From Stutzerimonas azotifigens DSM 17556 (lineage in GTDB: Bacteria > Pseudomonadota > Gammaproteobacteria > Pseudomonadales > Pseudomonadaceae): a stretch of DNA of 64,000 bases. The stretch spans positions 52,030-116,029 of the forward strand of contig NZ_KE384411.1 in NCBI RefSeq assembly GCF_000425625.1. Direction: 5' to 3'. Positions 1-9,685 of the stretch are shown one piece after another (position 1 is the first letter of the stretch; each line of letters opens with the position of its first letter). The notes below the pieces were generated by a model. That model saw only the letters and a list, made by a program, of their open reading frames with translations, was not told the DNA's origin and did not search any database. The translations under genes and the position numbers were made by a program.

Positions 1-1
1 C

Positions 2-370
2 GACGTCTACTTCCAGGTGGGCCTACTGACCACCGTCGGCCTTGCGGCGAAGAATGCGATCCTTATCGTCGAGTTCGCCAAGCACTTGCAGGAGCAAGGC
101 ATGGAGCTGCTCGCGGCGACGCTCGAGGCCTGTCGGCAACGCCTGCGGCCCATCCTCATGACATCGTTGGCATTCATGTTCGGCGTGCTGCCGCTGGCCC
201 TGGCCAGCGGTCCCGGCGCCGGCGGTCGTCAGGCGATTGGCACTGGCGTGCTGGGCGGGATGTTCAGCGCCACCGTGCTCGGCATCTTCTTCGTTCCGCT
301 GTTCTTCGTCCTGGTTCGCCGCGCGAGCGCTCGTCGCGCACCGACCCTGCTCTCAGGAGTTGAAGCATGA
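2..370 (+). CDS. RND multidrug efflux pump, C-terminal fragment
   Basis: This is the 3' end of an inner-membrane RND (HAE1) drug/proton antiporter; its 5' part lies outside the window. About 122 residues remain. They include the family segment [14 protein letters not shown] (the last helices of the second transmembrane bundle), then an [10 protein letters not shown] stretch, a glycine-rich [18 protein letters not shown] segment and a short basic tail, which is the usual RND C terminus. RND pumps trimerise and work with a periplasmic adaptor and a TolC-like channel. Its stop overlaps the ATG of the downstream outer-membrane factor (ATGA at 367-370), so the two are translationally coupled. Sequence type is closest to the MexB/MexF/AcrB group. 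Substrates cannot be told from this end. Confidence 0.93.
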   Translation, partial: DVYFQVGLLTTVGLAAKNAILIVEFAKHLQEQGMELLAATLEACRQRLRPILMTSLAFMFGVLPLALASGPGAGGRQAIGTGVLGGMFSATVLGIFFVPLFFVLVRRASARRAPTLLSGVEA

Positions 371-1758
371 TTCGCCCTGCCCCGCTCGCTGCCTGGCTAT
401 CTGCCCTGGCGCTGACCGGCTGCGTCAACCTGGCGCCCGAATACCAACGCCCCGAGGCGCCGATACGCGACCAGTGGCCGGCCGACGTCGTAGCGTCGAC
501 CGCGCCGGCCGATGTGCTCTCGGCGCTGGATCGCTTCGTCCTCGATTCACGCCTGCGGCAGGTGCTGGAACAAGCCTTGGCCAACAACCGTGACCTGCGG
601 GTAGCCGCCCTCAACGTGGCGACCGCGCGTGCGCAATACCGGGTGCAACGTGCCGAGCAGTTCCCCACCGTGGACGGCGTTGCCAGCGGCAGCCATAGCC
701 GCGCTGCCGTCAACAGCGGTTCGGAGACAGCCAGCGTCGAGCACCAGTACAGCGTCGCGTTGAGCCTGAGCTACGAACTGGACCTGTTCGGCCGCCTGCG
801 CAACCTCAGCGATGCCGCGCTGGAATCCTACCTGGCGCTGGAGGAAACTCGCCGCAGCACACAGATCAGCCTGGTGGCCGAGGTCGCGACGGCCTGGCTG
901 ACGCTTGCCGCGGACCAGGAACTCCTGCAGCTAGCCAAGGACACCCTGGCGAGCCAGCAGGCCAGTTATGACCTGCAGCAACGCAGCCATGCGCTGGGCA
1001 ATACTTCCGGACTGGAGCTCGCCCAGGCGCAGACAACGGTCGAATCAGCACGCGTCGACGTGGCCGCCTACCAGAGCCAGGTGCAATTGGACCTCAACGC
1101 ACTGGAGCTTCTCGTCGGCGCGCCGGTGGACAGCGCCTTGCTACCGCAGGCGCTGGAAGCTGACAGTGCCGAACTGGTCGCGCTACCCGGCGAGTTGCCG
1201 TCGAGCCTGCTTCAGCAGCGCCCCGACGTCCTCGCCGCCGAACACACACTCAAGGCGGCCAATGCCGACATCGGAGCCGCCCGTGCGGCATTCTTTCCCA
1301 GCATCAACCTGACCGGCAGCGCAGGGACGACCAGTTCGGAACTGGCCGGGCTGTTCAAGGCCGGTAGCGGCGCCTGGAGTTTCGCGCCGAGCATCAGCGT
1401 ACCGATCTTCAATAATGGGGCCAACCGTGCGTCGCTGGCGGCTGCGCGGAGCGAACATGACATGCAGCTCGCCACCTACGAGAAGACCATACAGACGGCA
1501 TTCAGCGAGGTAGCCGATGCCCTGGCCGTGCGCAGCACCATCCAGGCGCGCCTCGCGGCCCAACAAGCACTGACCGACGCCACCGAGCGGAGCTACACGC
1601 TGGCCGATGCCCTGTACCGCAGCGGTGCCAGCAGCTACCTCGACGCACTGGATGCCCAGCGTTCGCTGTATGCCGCACGGCAAACGCTGATCGACCTTCG
1701 CCTTACCGAACAGAGCAACCGCATCACCCTCTACAAGGCGCTCGGTGGCGGTGCCTAG
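367..1758 (+). CDS. Outer-membrane efflux lipoprotein, OprM/TolC (NodT) family
   Basis: The 463-residue protein is a TolC-like outer-membrane channel of the NodT lipoprotein subfamily, trimeric and spanning outer membrane and periplasm. The N terminus is a lipoprotein signal ending in the lipobox LTGC, with Cys at about residue 19. Two outer-membrane-efflux repeats follow (roughly 60-250 and 275-455), with the internal duplication typical of the family; motifs such as [20 protein letters not shown] and [18 protein letters not shown] mark the helical hairpins. Length fits OprM/OprN/OprJ (about 460-485). The ATG overlaps the stop of the RND pump gene, so this is the channel of that pump. It is followed by about 100 bp and a convergent peptidase gene. 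Confidence 0.93.
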   Translation: MIRPAPLAAWLSALALTGCVNLAPEYQRPEAPIRDQWPADVVASTAPADVLSALDRFVLDSRLRQVLEQALANNRDLRVAALNVATARAQYRVQRAEQFPTVDGVASGSHSRAAVNSGSETASVEHQYSVALSLSYELDLFGRLRNLSDAALESYLALEETRRSTQISLVAEVATAWLTLAADQELLQLAKDTLASQQASYDLQQRSHALGNTSGLELAQAQTTVESARVDVAAYQSQVQLDLNALELLVGAPVDSALLPQALEADSAELVALPGELPSSLLQQRPDVLAAEHTLKAANADIGAARAAFFPSINLTGSAGTTSSELAGLFKAGSGAWSFAPSISVPIFNNGANRASLAAARSEHDMQLATYEKTIQTAFSEVADALAVRSTIQARLAAQQALTDATERSYTLADALYRSGASSYLDALDAQRSLYAARQTLIDLRLTEQSNRITLYKALGGGA

Positions 1759-1859
1759 GTCTGTTGCCGTTTCGTCGCGAGCCGCTCTGCTGCCTGGGGA
1801 ATGACCCGCCGGCGCCCTGCCCTTTCGCGGACAGCGGCGGCCGGTTCTATGGGCGCAGC

Positions 1860-4250
1860 CTAAGCGTTGTCAGCCGTTGCCGGGACCTTGGCAGGCGAGG
1901 CGCCTTCAACCGCGGCACCGGCGGCCTTGGCCAGCAGGCGGATGCCGCGAATGCCCTGGGCCCGCTCGATGGCCAGGCAGGCGCTGGCGACTTCGGCGGC
2001 CACCCGTGCATGCATGTAGGCGAGGCTGTCCACCAGGGTGCCGCTGTTCTCGAAGAAGTCCATGGGTTCGCCGGGCTCGCCCTTCAAGTGTGGGCAGCGC
2101 AGGCGCAGGTAGCCGCCGAGGGTATCGCCGTCGAGGAACGGCTGGGCGATGCCGTCGGCCTTGGCCAGCAGGCGCAGCGCGAGGTCTTGGTAGCGCACCA
2201 GCGCGTCGTGGCTGAGCTGGTCGGAATGGTTGTCGCCCTGGCGGCGATAGTCGAGGGTGAAGCGCCGGGCCAGTTCGCGGGCCTCGACCAGGCGCGCGTA
2301 GTCGGGGAACAGCGCGCTGAGCTGCAGCAGCAGGCGGCCGGCGGTGCGGGCGGCCTCGTTGCCGCGCGCCAGGGTGAATTCGAGCCGGCGGCGATACAGC
2401 GAGGCGGCCTGCGCCAGTTGCTGCTGCGCAGGCGTCTGGCCCTTCTCGATCTGGCGGTACAGGGGCTCGTGCTTTTCCGGGACGATGGGTTCGCGGTCGC
2501 TGAGCCAGGCCTTTTCCCCGCGACGATGCCAGCTGAGGCAATAGGCCAGGGCGACGCGCTGCTCCTGTTCCTGCTCGGCGGTCTGCCAGGCGCCGATGAT
2601 TTCCGGCGATTGCTGGCGCAGGGTGTCGACGATGGCCTGCCAGCCCAGCTCGGTGTGCGCCGGCAGGGCCGGCTGGTGCAGCGGCAGCCAGGGCTCGGCG
2701 CGCCATTGCCGGCCGCTCCATTCCTGCAGCTGGTCGAGCGCCTGTTCGCGCTGGTCGTTGAGCTGCAGCAGGGTGTGGCTGTCCTGCAACTGGGCGCCCT
2801 GGTAGTCCAGGCCCAGGTCCGTGTAGTAGGCCAGGGTCACCCGCTCGCAGTGCTCGGCGAAGCGGGTGAACAGCGTGGCTGCCGGACGCGTGTCGTGCAC
2901 GTGCCCCGGGGCCTTCAGCGCCTCGCTGTGGTGGATGCGTTCGAGGTCGGCCGGGTGCGTGTCCCAGTAGCGGGTGGTGCGCTCCTCCAGGCTCTGCTCG
3001 ATGGCCTGCAGCACCTGCCTGTCCAGGCGCGCGACCATCAGCGCGGTGGCTTCCGGCATGTCGCGCAGCAGCCGGCGCTCGCGCCAGATGCGACCGTTCT
3101 GCCGGTCGACCTCCTGCCAGGCCTCGGACAGCGTGCGCAGGCGCAGGGCGGTCTGGCGGAATACCCCGCTGCCGCTCAGCAGCGCCTCGTAGCGGTCGGC
3201 GTCGAATTCCATCTGCCGTGACAGCGAGCGCGACAGGCGGAAGCTCAGCCAGAAACAGCCCTGCATCAACCGCCGCGAGAGGTCGATGCCGAACTGGCCG
3301 ATCTGCAGCGCCAGGGCGACCGGGAACCACAGGTCCCGCTCCATCCACTCGTCCAGGCGGTCGTCCCAGGGGTCGGCGGTGTAGCCGCGCACCTCGAGCC
3401 AGGCGTTGACGCGGTTGATCAGGAAGCTGCAGCGCATGCCCAGGCGCTGGGCGAAGTGGCCGAATTCATGGGCCAGCACGCCGGTGAACTGCTGTACGGT
3501 CAGCCCGGCCACCAGCGGCAGGCCGATGGTCAGTACCTTGCGCCCGGAACGGAAGCCGCGCCAGCCGCCCTCGAAATGCACGCTGGCATTGACCTGCCCG
3601 GACAGATGGACCGCCACCGGCGGCTGCAGGCCGATCGCCTGGCAGAGCTGGTCGATCACCTGCCGCAGCCGCGGTTCGGTGTCGAGGTCCAGCACCAGCG
3701 CGCGCTCGTCCGGCGCGCGCCCGGAGAACAGCGGCCGCGCCAGGAACAACAGCAGCACACCGCCGCTGATTGCGGGTATGGCATAGGCGCAGAGCTTGAG
3801 CCAGATGCCATGCGTGGAGGCGAGGTACACATGGACATGGCCGAGATACCAGCCCAGGGCCACTGCCAGGCCGATGACGAGCCCGGCGTAGAGCGCCGGG
3901 ATCAGCAGGCAGCAGAGCGTCACCAGCAGCAGGTGGGTGACGTAGCGGCGGCTGGGAGGCGAGCGCTTGAGGCCGGCCTGGGCCAGGGCCTGCAGGGGCT
4001 GAAGCGGATCGGCGGCCGGGGCGGGCTCGAACGCCTCGATGCGGGTGTCGAGCCCGACCGCCGCGAAACGCTTGCGCAGCGCCTCGGCGCCCGGGCGATC
4101 CAGCCCCTGCTTGAGCACCCGCACCGCGGGCGGCAAGAGCGTCTCCGCCTGCGCCGCCGAAAGCTTCATTTGCCCCACCAATCGCTGGCGGATGGTCTCG
4201 TTCGAGCAGCCCTGCGCGGCCCGCCCCGTCAGTACCAGACGAAATTTCAT
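1860..4250 (-). CDS. Membrane-bound M48 family zinc metallopeptidase
   Basis: A large (796-residue) integral-membrane protease-like protein. The zinc site AHEFGHFAQ is seen near residue 260, with a later EFDADRYEAL segment supplying the likely third zinc ligand, as in M48 (HtpX/Ste24-like) peptidases. About 115 N-terminal residues resemble a cytoplasmic domain; hydrophobic segments around residues 118-145 and 160-180 precede the catalytic region, and a long helical C-terminal region of unknown role makes it much longer than HtpX (about 290). I chose the ATG at 4250 because AAGGA lies just upstream (ribosome binding site) and the frame beyond it is non-coding. It converges on the efflux operon. 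Substrate unknown; membrane-protein quality control is only an inference. Confidence 0.85.
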   Translation of the reverse strand: MKFRLVLTGRAAQGCSNETIRQRLVGQMKLSAAQAETLLPPAVRVLKQGLDRPGAEALRKRFAAVGLDTRIEAFEPAPAADPLQPLQALAQAGLKRSPPSRRYVTHLLLVTLCCLLIPALYAGLVIGLAVALGWYLGHVHVYLASTHGIWLKLCAYAIPAISGGVLLLFLARPLFSGRAPDERALVLDLDTEPRLRQVIDQLCQAIGLQPPVAVHLSGQVNASVHFEGGWRGFRSGRKVLTIGLPLVAGLTVQQFTGVLAHEFGHFAQRLGMRCSFLINRVNAWLEVRGYTADPWDDRLDEWMERDLWFPVALALQIGQFGIDLSRRLMQGCFWLSFRLSRSLSRQMEFDADRYEALLSGSGVFRQTALRLRTLSEAWQEVDRQNGRIWRERRLLRDMPEATALMVARLDRQVLQAIEQSLEERTTRYWDTHPADLERIHHSEALKAPGHVHDTRPAATLFTRFAEHCERVTLAYYTDLGLDYQGAQLQDSHTLLQLNDQREQALDQLQEWSGRQWRAEPWLPLHQPALPAHTELGWQAIVDTLRQQSPEIIGAWQTAEQEQEQRVALAYCLSWHRRGEKAWLSDREPIVPEKHEPLYRQIEKGQTPAQQQLAQAASLYRRRLEFTLARGNEAARTAGRLLLQLSALFPDYARLVEARELARRFTLDYRRQGDNHSDQLSHDALVRYQDLALRLLAKADGIAQPFLDGDTLGGYLRLRCPHLKGEPGEPMDFFENSGTLVDSLAYMHARVAAEVASACLAIERAQGIRGIRLLAKAAGAAVEGASPAKVPATADNA

Positions 4251-4411
4251 GCGTCCTTGCCCCCTGAGGTCAGAGGCGGAGGTTAGCAAGGCGCTCGAAG
4301 GCCAGACAGCGCTGCGACACGGGCTGAGAAAGGCATCACGCTCTTCGTTTCAGGACCGGGTGTGGAGCGTTGTTCGGCTGATTCGCAGGAAGGGACAGGC
4401 GGTTCTGGCGG

Positions 4412-5014
4412 CCCTCATCCGGCCCTGCGGGCCACCTTCTCCCGAAGGGAGAAGGGAAAAGCGCCAGCACCACCTGTAGCTTCGATGGGCGCCTGTAGGA
4501 GCAGGCTCTGCCTGCGACCGGCGCCTGTACCATGCCGTGACCAACACCAAGACAACCCCCTGGTTGGGGTGAGGGAATGCATGCCGGCTTCCCTCATCCG
4601 GCCCTGCGGGCCACCTTCTCCCGAAGGGAGAAGGGAAAAGCGCCGGCACCACCTGTAGCGTCGATGGGCACCTGTAGGAGCAGGCTCTGCCTGCGACCGG
4701 CGCCTGTACCATGCCTTGACCAACACCAAGACAACCCCCTGGTTGGGGTGAGGGAATGCATGCCGGCTTCCCTCATCCGGCCCTGCGGGCCACCTTCTCC
4801 CGAAGGGAGAAGGGAAAAGCGCCGGCACCACCTGTAGCCTCGATGGGCACCTGTAGGAGCAGGCTCTGCCTGCGACCGGCACCTGTACCATGCCGCGACC
4901 AACACCAAGACAACCCCCTGGTTGGGGTGAGGGAATGCGTGCCGGCTTCCCTCATCCGGCCCTGCGGGCCACCTTCTCCCGGTGGGAGAAGGGAAACGCG
5001 CCGGTACCACCTGT
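4412..5014. repeat. 179-bp tandem repeat array, 3.4 copies
   Basis: Copies start at 4412, 4591, 4770 and 4949, an exact 179-bp period, and differ at only a few positions. Each unit is compound: a long palindrome beginning CTCATCCGGCCCTGCGGG and including TTCTCCCGAAGGGAGAA, a REP-like hairpin GTAGGAGCAGGCTCTGCC (4495, 4674, 4853), then a short spacer with CCCCCTGGTTGGGGTGAGGG. The last copy breaks off at about 5014, just before the hrpA stop. No gene is supported between 4251 and 5059. The hairpins may end transcription of hrpA, which reads into the array. Confidence 0.95.
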
Positions 5015-5059
5015 GCGCTATGCGCCTCAACCCAACCTATGGTGCCAACCCGAGGCCCG

Positions 5060-8000
5060 TCAGACCTCGACCAGGCTCCACTGCTTGGACAGGCGCTTGT
5101 CCGAGACCGGCATCCTGGTCCCCAACTGCTGGGCCCAGAGCGAGACGCGGTACTCCTCGAGCATCCAGCGGTACAGCGCGAGGTTGGGGTCGCGCTTGCC
5201 TTCCTGCGCGTGCTTGGCGGCGCGGGCCTGGTACTGCGCCCAGTAGCCGCCTATCTCGCCGGTCCACACGCGGTCGCGCTGGACCTGGCCGCCGACCTTG
5301 TCCAGGCGCTGCTCGATCGCCTTGAGGTAGCGCGGGTATTCCTTCAGCCATTCGGCCGGCGTGTCGCGCACGAAGCCGGGGTAGATGAGGTTCGCCAGTT
5401 GCGCCTTGATGTCGTTCAGCGCCACCGCCTGGGCCAGGTCGATGCGGCCCTTGAAGCGCTTCTGCAGGCCCTGGCGCAGCTTGAGGATCTCCAGCACCCG
5501 CCGGGCCAGGCGCTCGGCGTGCGGCGTCCAGTCGCCGCGCTTGCGCTCGGCCAGGGAGGCCAGCGCGGCGCCGTCGCGCGGCAGCGGCGCGACGCCATCG
5601 AGAATGGCCTCGTCGAGGCTGGCCAGCAGGATGTCCTCGACCAGCGCGTCGGGCTTGTCCATGTCGCGGTAGAGCAGGCTGAGCTCGGTGAGGCCCGGCA
5701 GCTTGTTGCGCAGGTATTTCGCCTGCTCGTTCAGCTGTTGCAGCAGCAGGCGCTGGAGGGCGCGGCGGTGCTGCCAGTCGGCCTCGGCCTGGGTCGGGAA
5801 GCGGCCCTCCTTCACCACCCCGGCCTCTTCCACCAGCGCCGGGTAGACGGTCATGGACAGTCCGGCGACCTTCTGCTGGGACTTTTCCGGCACCGCGTCG
5901 AAGCCTCGCGCCTCCACCGGCCTGTCGGCCTGCTCCTTCTTCTGCGGCACGGCCAGCGCGGCCTGGCTGGCCTCGGCGAAGCGTGCGGTGAGTTCGGCCA
6001 GGTCGCGGCCTTCGCCGAGGTACTTGCCGCGGGCGTCGACGACTTCGATGTTCATCCGCAGGTGCCGCTCCAGCCCGGCGACCGCCTCCGGCCAGGCCTC
6101 GTCGGGGATGCGCGCGCCGGTCATGCGCTGCAACTCGCGGCCGAGCGCCTCGAACAGCGAGCCCTGGCCGAAGGTGATCTTGGAAAGCGCAGCGGAGACG
6201 AAGTCCGGCACCGGCACGAAGTTCTTGCGGATCGCCTTGGGCAGGTTGCGCACCAGCGCCACCGCCTTGGCCTCGATCAGCCCCGGCACCAGCCAGTCCA
6301 GCCGCTCGGGCGGCAGTTGCGGCAGCAGCGGCGCCGGAACGCGCAGGGTCACGCCGTCGCGCTCGCTGCCCGGCTCGAAGTCGTAGGTCAGCGGCAGTTC
6401 CAGCTCGCCGAGGCACAGGCTGTCGGGGTACTGCGCGGCGGTGACCTCGCGGGCGTCGCGCGCCAGCACGTCCTCCTCGCGCATGATCAGCAGTTGCGGT
6501 TCCCTGGCGCTCTCGCGCTTGTACCAGCTCTCGAAGCTGGCGGTCTGGTAGATGTCGGCCGGCAGGCGCGCGTCGTAGAAGGCGAACAGGGTTTCCTCGT
6601 CGGCGAGGATGTCGCGCCGGCGGGCCTTGGCCTCCAGCTCGTCGAGGCGTTCGAGCAGTTGGCGGTTGGCCGTGAGCGCGCGGGCACGGCTGTTGATGTC
6701 GCCGCGCACCAGGCCCTCGCGGATGAACAGCTCGCGCGACAGCGCCGGGTCGATCGGCCCGTAGTGCACCGGGCGGCGGGCGACGATGATCATGCCGTAG
6801 AGCGTGACCTGCTCGAAGGCGACCACCTGGCCGCGCTTCTTTTCCCAGTGCGGCTCGAAGTGGTTGGTCTTGATCAGGTGCCCGGCCAGCGGCTCGATCC
6901 ACTCCGGCTCGATCTTGGCGACCATGCGCGCGAACAGCTTGGTGGTCTCCACCAGCTCGGCGGCCATCACCCAGTTCGGCTTCTTGCGGCCGATGACGCT
7001 GGAAGGGTGGATCCAGAAGCGCCGCTGGCGTGCGCCGAGGAAATCGCCGTCCTCGGTCTTGCTGCCGATCTGGCTCAGCAGGCCGGCGAGGATGGCCTTG
7101 TGCACCGCGGCGTAGTTCTTCGCCCGGATCGCGGCCTCGCCGGCCTCGGCCTGCTGGGCGAGCTTGGCGTTGACGCGCTTGTCGGTGGTGCGGGCAGGTT
7201 CGGCAGTGGATTGCTCGGTGGAAAAGGCTGCGCCGTTTTCCACCCTACGGTCGCCGTTCTGGCGGTCGTAGGAGCGAGCTTGCTCGCGAACCTTTCCAGA
7301 TGCGCCCTGTTCGCGAGCAAGCTCGCTCCTACGGGGTTCGGTGCCCAGCTTCAGCTCCCGCACGATCAGCGTCAGCTGGCGGTGGGCATCGCGCCACTCG
7401 CGCAGGCGCAGGTAGTTGAGGAAGTGCTTCCGGCACCAGGTACGCAGGGCGTTGGAGCCGAGCGCCTGGCGCTGCTCCTCGAAGCCGCGCCAGAGGTTGA
7501 TCAGCGCGGCGAAGTCCGAGTCCGGGTCCTTCCACTGCGCGTGCGCCTGGTCGGCCTGGGTCTGGCGGTCGGCCGGGCGCTCGCGCACGTCCTGCACCGA
7601 CAGCGCGCTGGCGACGATCAGCACCTCCTCGAGGCTGCCCTGCTGCGCCGCCTCCAGCAGCATGCGGCCCAGCCGCGGGTCGATCGGCAGCCGTGCGAGC
7701 TGGCGGCCGAGCGGCGTCAGCTGGTTCTCGCGGTTGACCGCCGAGAGTTCCTGCAACAGGTTGAAGCCGTCGCTGATGGCCTTGCCGTCCGGCGGCTCGA
7801 TGAAGGGGAAGTCCTCGATCTGGCCGAGGCGCAGATGCAGCATCTGCAGGATCACTGCCGCCAGGTTGGTGCGCAGGATTTCCGGATCGGTGAATTCCGG
7901 CCGGCCGAGGAAATCCTCCTCGCTGTACAGGCGAATGCAGATGCCCGGCTCGACCCGTCCGCAGCGGCCCTTGCGCTGGTTGGCGCTGGCCTGGGCAATG

Positions 8001-9181
8001 GCTTCGATGGGCAGCCGCTGGACCTTGGCGCGGTAGCTGTAGCGGCTGATGCGCGCGGTGCCGGAATCGATCACGTAGCGGATGCCCGGCACGGTCAGCG
8101 AGGTCTCGGCAACGTTGGTGGCGAGCACGATCTTGCGCCCCGGCATCGGCCGGAAGATCTTCTGCTGCTCGGCCGGGGTCAGCCGCGCGTACAGCGGCAG
8201 CACCTCGGTGTGGCGCAGGTTGGCCTTGCGCAGCACCTCGGCGGCGTCGCGGATCTCGCGCTCGCCAGGGAGGAACACCAACACGTCGCCGGGACGCTTG
8301 CCGACCTGCTTCTCGTGCGCCTCGATCTCGCCCAGCGCGGCGAGGATACCCTGGTCGACGGTGAGGTCGTCCTCGACGCGGTTGCCGTCCTCGTCGGTCT
8401 CGGCGGCCAGCGGCCGGTACCAGAGGTCGACCGGATAGGTGCGGCCGGAGACTTCGACGATAGGTGCATCATCGAAGTGCTTGCTGAAGCGCTCCAGGTC
8501 GATGGTCGCCGAGGTGATGATCACCTTCAGGTCCGGCCGGCGCGGCAGCAGGGTCTTCAGGTAGCCGAGCAGGAAGTCGATGTTGAGGCTGCGCTCGTGG
8601 GCCTCGTCGACGATGATCGTGTCGTACCTTTCCAGGAAGCGGTCGTGCTGGGTCTCGGCGAGCAGGATGCCGTCGGTCATCAGCTTGACCAGCGTGCCTT
8701 CGGTGCTGTGGTCCTCGAAGCGCACCTGATAGCCGACCAGCTCGCCGAGCGGCGTGCCGATCTCCTCCGCGACCCGCGTCGCCACGCTGCGCGCCGCCAG
8801 CCGGCGCGGCTGGGTGTGGCCGATCAGGCCGTGCACGCCGCGGCCGATCTCCAGGCAGATCTTCGGCAACTGGGTGGTCTTGCCCGAGCCGGTCTCGCCG
8901 GCCAGCACCAGCACCTGATGCTTCTCCAGCGCCGCTTTGATCTCGTCGCGCTTGGCGGCGATCGGCAGCGCCTCGTCATAACGCATCACCGGCACGCTCT
9001 GCCTGCGCGCCTCGACCTTGGCGCAGGACGCCCGGAAGCGCTCCAGCCACTGCGCCTGCCGGGCTTCGTCCGGCTGCTTCTGCAGCTCGTGCAGCTGCCG
9101 GCGCAAGCGGTGGCGGTCGGCGATCAGGGCCTGGTCGAGATTCTTCAGCAAGGAGGAAAAGGCGGGCGTCGTTTCGGTCAT
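5060..9181 (-). CDS. hrpA: ATP-dependent RNA helicase HrpA (DEAH box)
   Basis: A 1373-residue cytoplasmic DEAH-box helicase. Visible motifs: Walker A GETGSGKTTQ (about residue 92), DEAH (about 188), SATID, NVAETSLTVPGI and QRKGRCGR (about 404), then winged-helix/OB-fold modules and a long C-terminal DUF3418 region. E. coli HrpA, about 1300 residues, acts in mRNA processing and on stalled ribosomes. The ATG at 9181 gives MTETTPAFSSLLKNLDQALI, which matches the usual family N terminus; the frame stays open upstream but that part is non-conserved. The protein is longer than normal because of an insertion around residues 615-680 that begins with a translated REP doublet (7268-7332). Whether that insertion affects activity is unknown. 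Confidence 0.95.
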   Translation of the reverse strand: MTETTPAFSSLLKNLDQALIADRHRLRRQLHELQKQPDEARQAQWLERFRASCAKVEARRQSVPVMRYDEALPIAAKRDEIKAALEKHQVLVLAGETGSGKTTQLPKICLEIGRGVHGLIGHTQPRRLAARSVATRVAEEIGTPLGELVGYQVRFEDHSTEGTLVKLMTDGILLAETQHDRFLERYDTIIVDEAHERSLNIDFLLGYLKTLLPRRPDLKVIITSATIDLERFSKHFDDAPIVEVSGRTYPVDLWYRPLAAETDEDGNRVEDDLTVDQGILAALGEIEAHEKQVGKRPGDVLVFLPGEREIRDAAEVLRKANLRHTEVLPLYARLTPAEQQKIFRPMPGRKIVLATNVAETSLTVPGIRYVIDSGTARISRYSYRAKVQRLPIEAIAQASANQRKGRCGRVEPGICIRLYSEEDFLGRPEFTDPEILRTNLAAVILQMLHLRLGQIEDFPFIEPPDGKAISDGFNLLQELSAVNRENQLTPLGRQLARLPIDPRLGRMLLEAAQQGSLEEVLIVASALSVQDVRERPADRQTQADQAHAQWKDPDSDFAALINLWRGFEEQRQALGSNALRTWCRKHFLNYLRLREWRDAHRQLTLIVRELKLGTEPRRSELAREQGASGKVREQARSYDRQNGDRRVENGAAFSTEQSTAEPARTTDKRVNAKLAQQAEAGEAAIRAKNYAAVHKAILAGLLSQIGSKTEDGDFLGARQRRFWIHPSSVIGRKKPNWVMAAELVETTKLFARMVAKIEPEWIEPLAGHLIKTNHFEPHWEKKRGQVVAFEQVTLYGMIIVARRPVHYGPIDPALSRELFIREGLVRGDINSRARALTANRQLLERLDELEAKARRRDILADEETLFAFYDARLPADIYQTASFESWYKRESAREPQLLIMREEDVLARDAREVTAAQYPDSLCLGELELPLTYDFEPGSERDGVTLRVPAPLLPQLPPERLDWLVPGLIEAKAVALVRNLPKAIRKNFVPVPDFVSAALSKITFGQGSLFEALGRELQRMTGARIPDEAWPEAVAGLERHLRMNIEVVDARGKYLGEGRDLAELTARFAEASQAALAVPQKKEQADRPVEARGFDAVPEKSQQKVAGLSMTVYPALVEEAGVVKEGRFPTQAEADWQHRRALQRLLLQQLNEQAKYLRNKLPGLTELSLLYRDMDKPDALVEDILLASLDEAILDGVAPLPRDGAALASLAERKRGDWTPHAERLARRVLEILKLRQGLQKRFKGRIDLAQAVALNDIKAQLANLIYPGFVRDTPAEWLKEYPRYLKAIEQRLDKVGGQVQRDRVWTGEIGGYWAQYQARAAKHAQEGKRDPNLALYRWMLEEYRVSLWAQQLGTRMPVSDKRLSKQWSLVEV
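7268..7332. repeat. Inverted REP doublet inside the hrpA reading frame
   Basis: Two 24-bp REP elements face each other: GTAGGAGCGAGCTTGCTCGC at 7268 onward and its perfect complement ending at 7332, separated by 17 bp. The same sequence occurs in intergenic positions at 16657, 16812, 32124 and 32162. Here the pair lies within hrpA and is translated in frame as RRSELAREQG plus a linker plus VREQARSYD, without a stop. Neighbouring codons up to about 7140 also look like non-conserved filler (Glu/Ala/Arg/Lys-rich). Confidence 0.93.
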
Positions 9182-9685
9182 CAGGCGGCGTGTGGCTCGG
9201 CGGCAAAGAGCGGGATTGTCGCAGATTTGACCCCTTGCCAGCAGGCCGATTCGACCGGGGATTCCATGCCGGCCGGAACGTCGAGATCCAACCGTCACAG
9301 ACCGTAGCTATCCGACCGGCGACCCTCCAGTCCCCGCCCCGCTTGCCGTTAAGGAAACCGAGGACGACACCGCGACGACCAGCAGGCCTTGCTCGCGACT
9401 GTGGGAGAGCCCGGTCACCCGCGATCACGAAGCGTCACAGAGTGTCACTTCGCCTTCTTGACGATCGGGTGCCGTGGATATCATGAGTCGTTGGCAAGGG
9501 CGCTTGCCGCACGAATGCCCGTGTCGGAAGGCGCACCGGCTGCCCGGCCACATGGGGTCGAAGCGGCCGGAACAGACAGACAATGATTCCTGCCTTCGAC
9601 GCGCCCCTCCTCGCCGCAGCGACATCGCTCGTTTCCGTCTCAATCCAATCCGGCACGGAATCCCGTTCGCCAAGGAGTCTTTCGT
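9182..9685. other. Intergenic region between hrpA and a chemoreceptor gene
   Basis: About 500 bp between divergent genes. I see no supportable gene. It should hold the promoters of both neighbours; no good -35/-10 pair stands out. One perfect small hairpin, GGCAAG-GGCG-CTTGCC, is at 9493-9508. The chemoreceptor start is preceded by CAAGGAGTC. Confidence 0.6.

Noticed and set aside
4412..5014. Possible CRISPR array
   Set aside because: The period is 179 bp, the whole unit is conserved (no variable spacers) and there are no cas genes.
4362..5325. Repeated open frames through the 179-bp array on both strands
   Set aside because: They only translate the repeat unit, with a period of 179 bp (not a multiple of three), and have no start signals.
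4982..9307. A 1441-codon open frame on the plus strand across hrpA
   Set aside because: It is the exact antisense of hrpA, rich in Leu/Ala/Gln/Gly with no domain. High GC with strong third-position bias keeps antisense frames open. The minus strand encodes clear helicase motifs.
9491..9508. Sigma-54 promoter (TGGCA...TTGC) before the first chemoreceptor
   Set aside because: The distance between GG and GC is 11 rather than the required 10, and the sequence is better explained as a small perfect hairpin.
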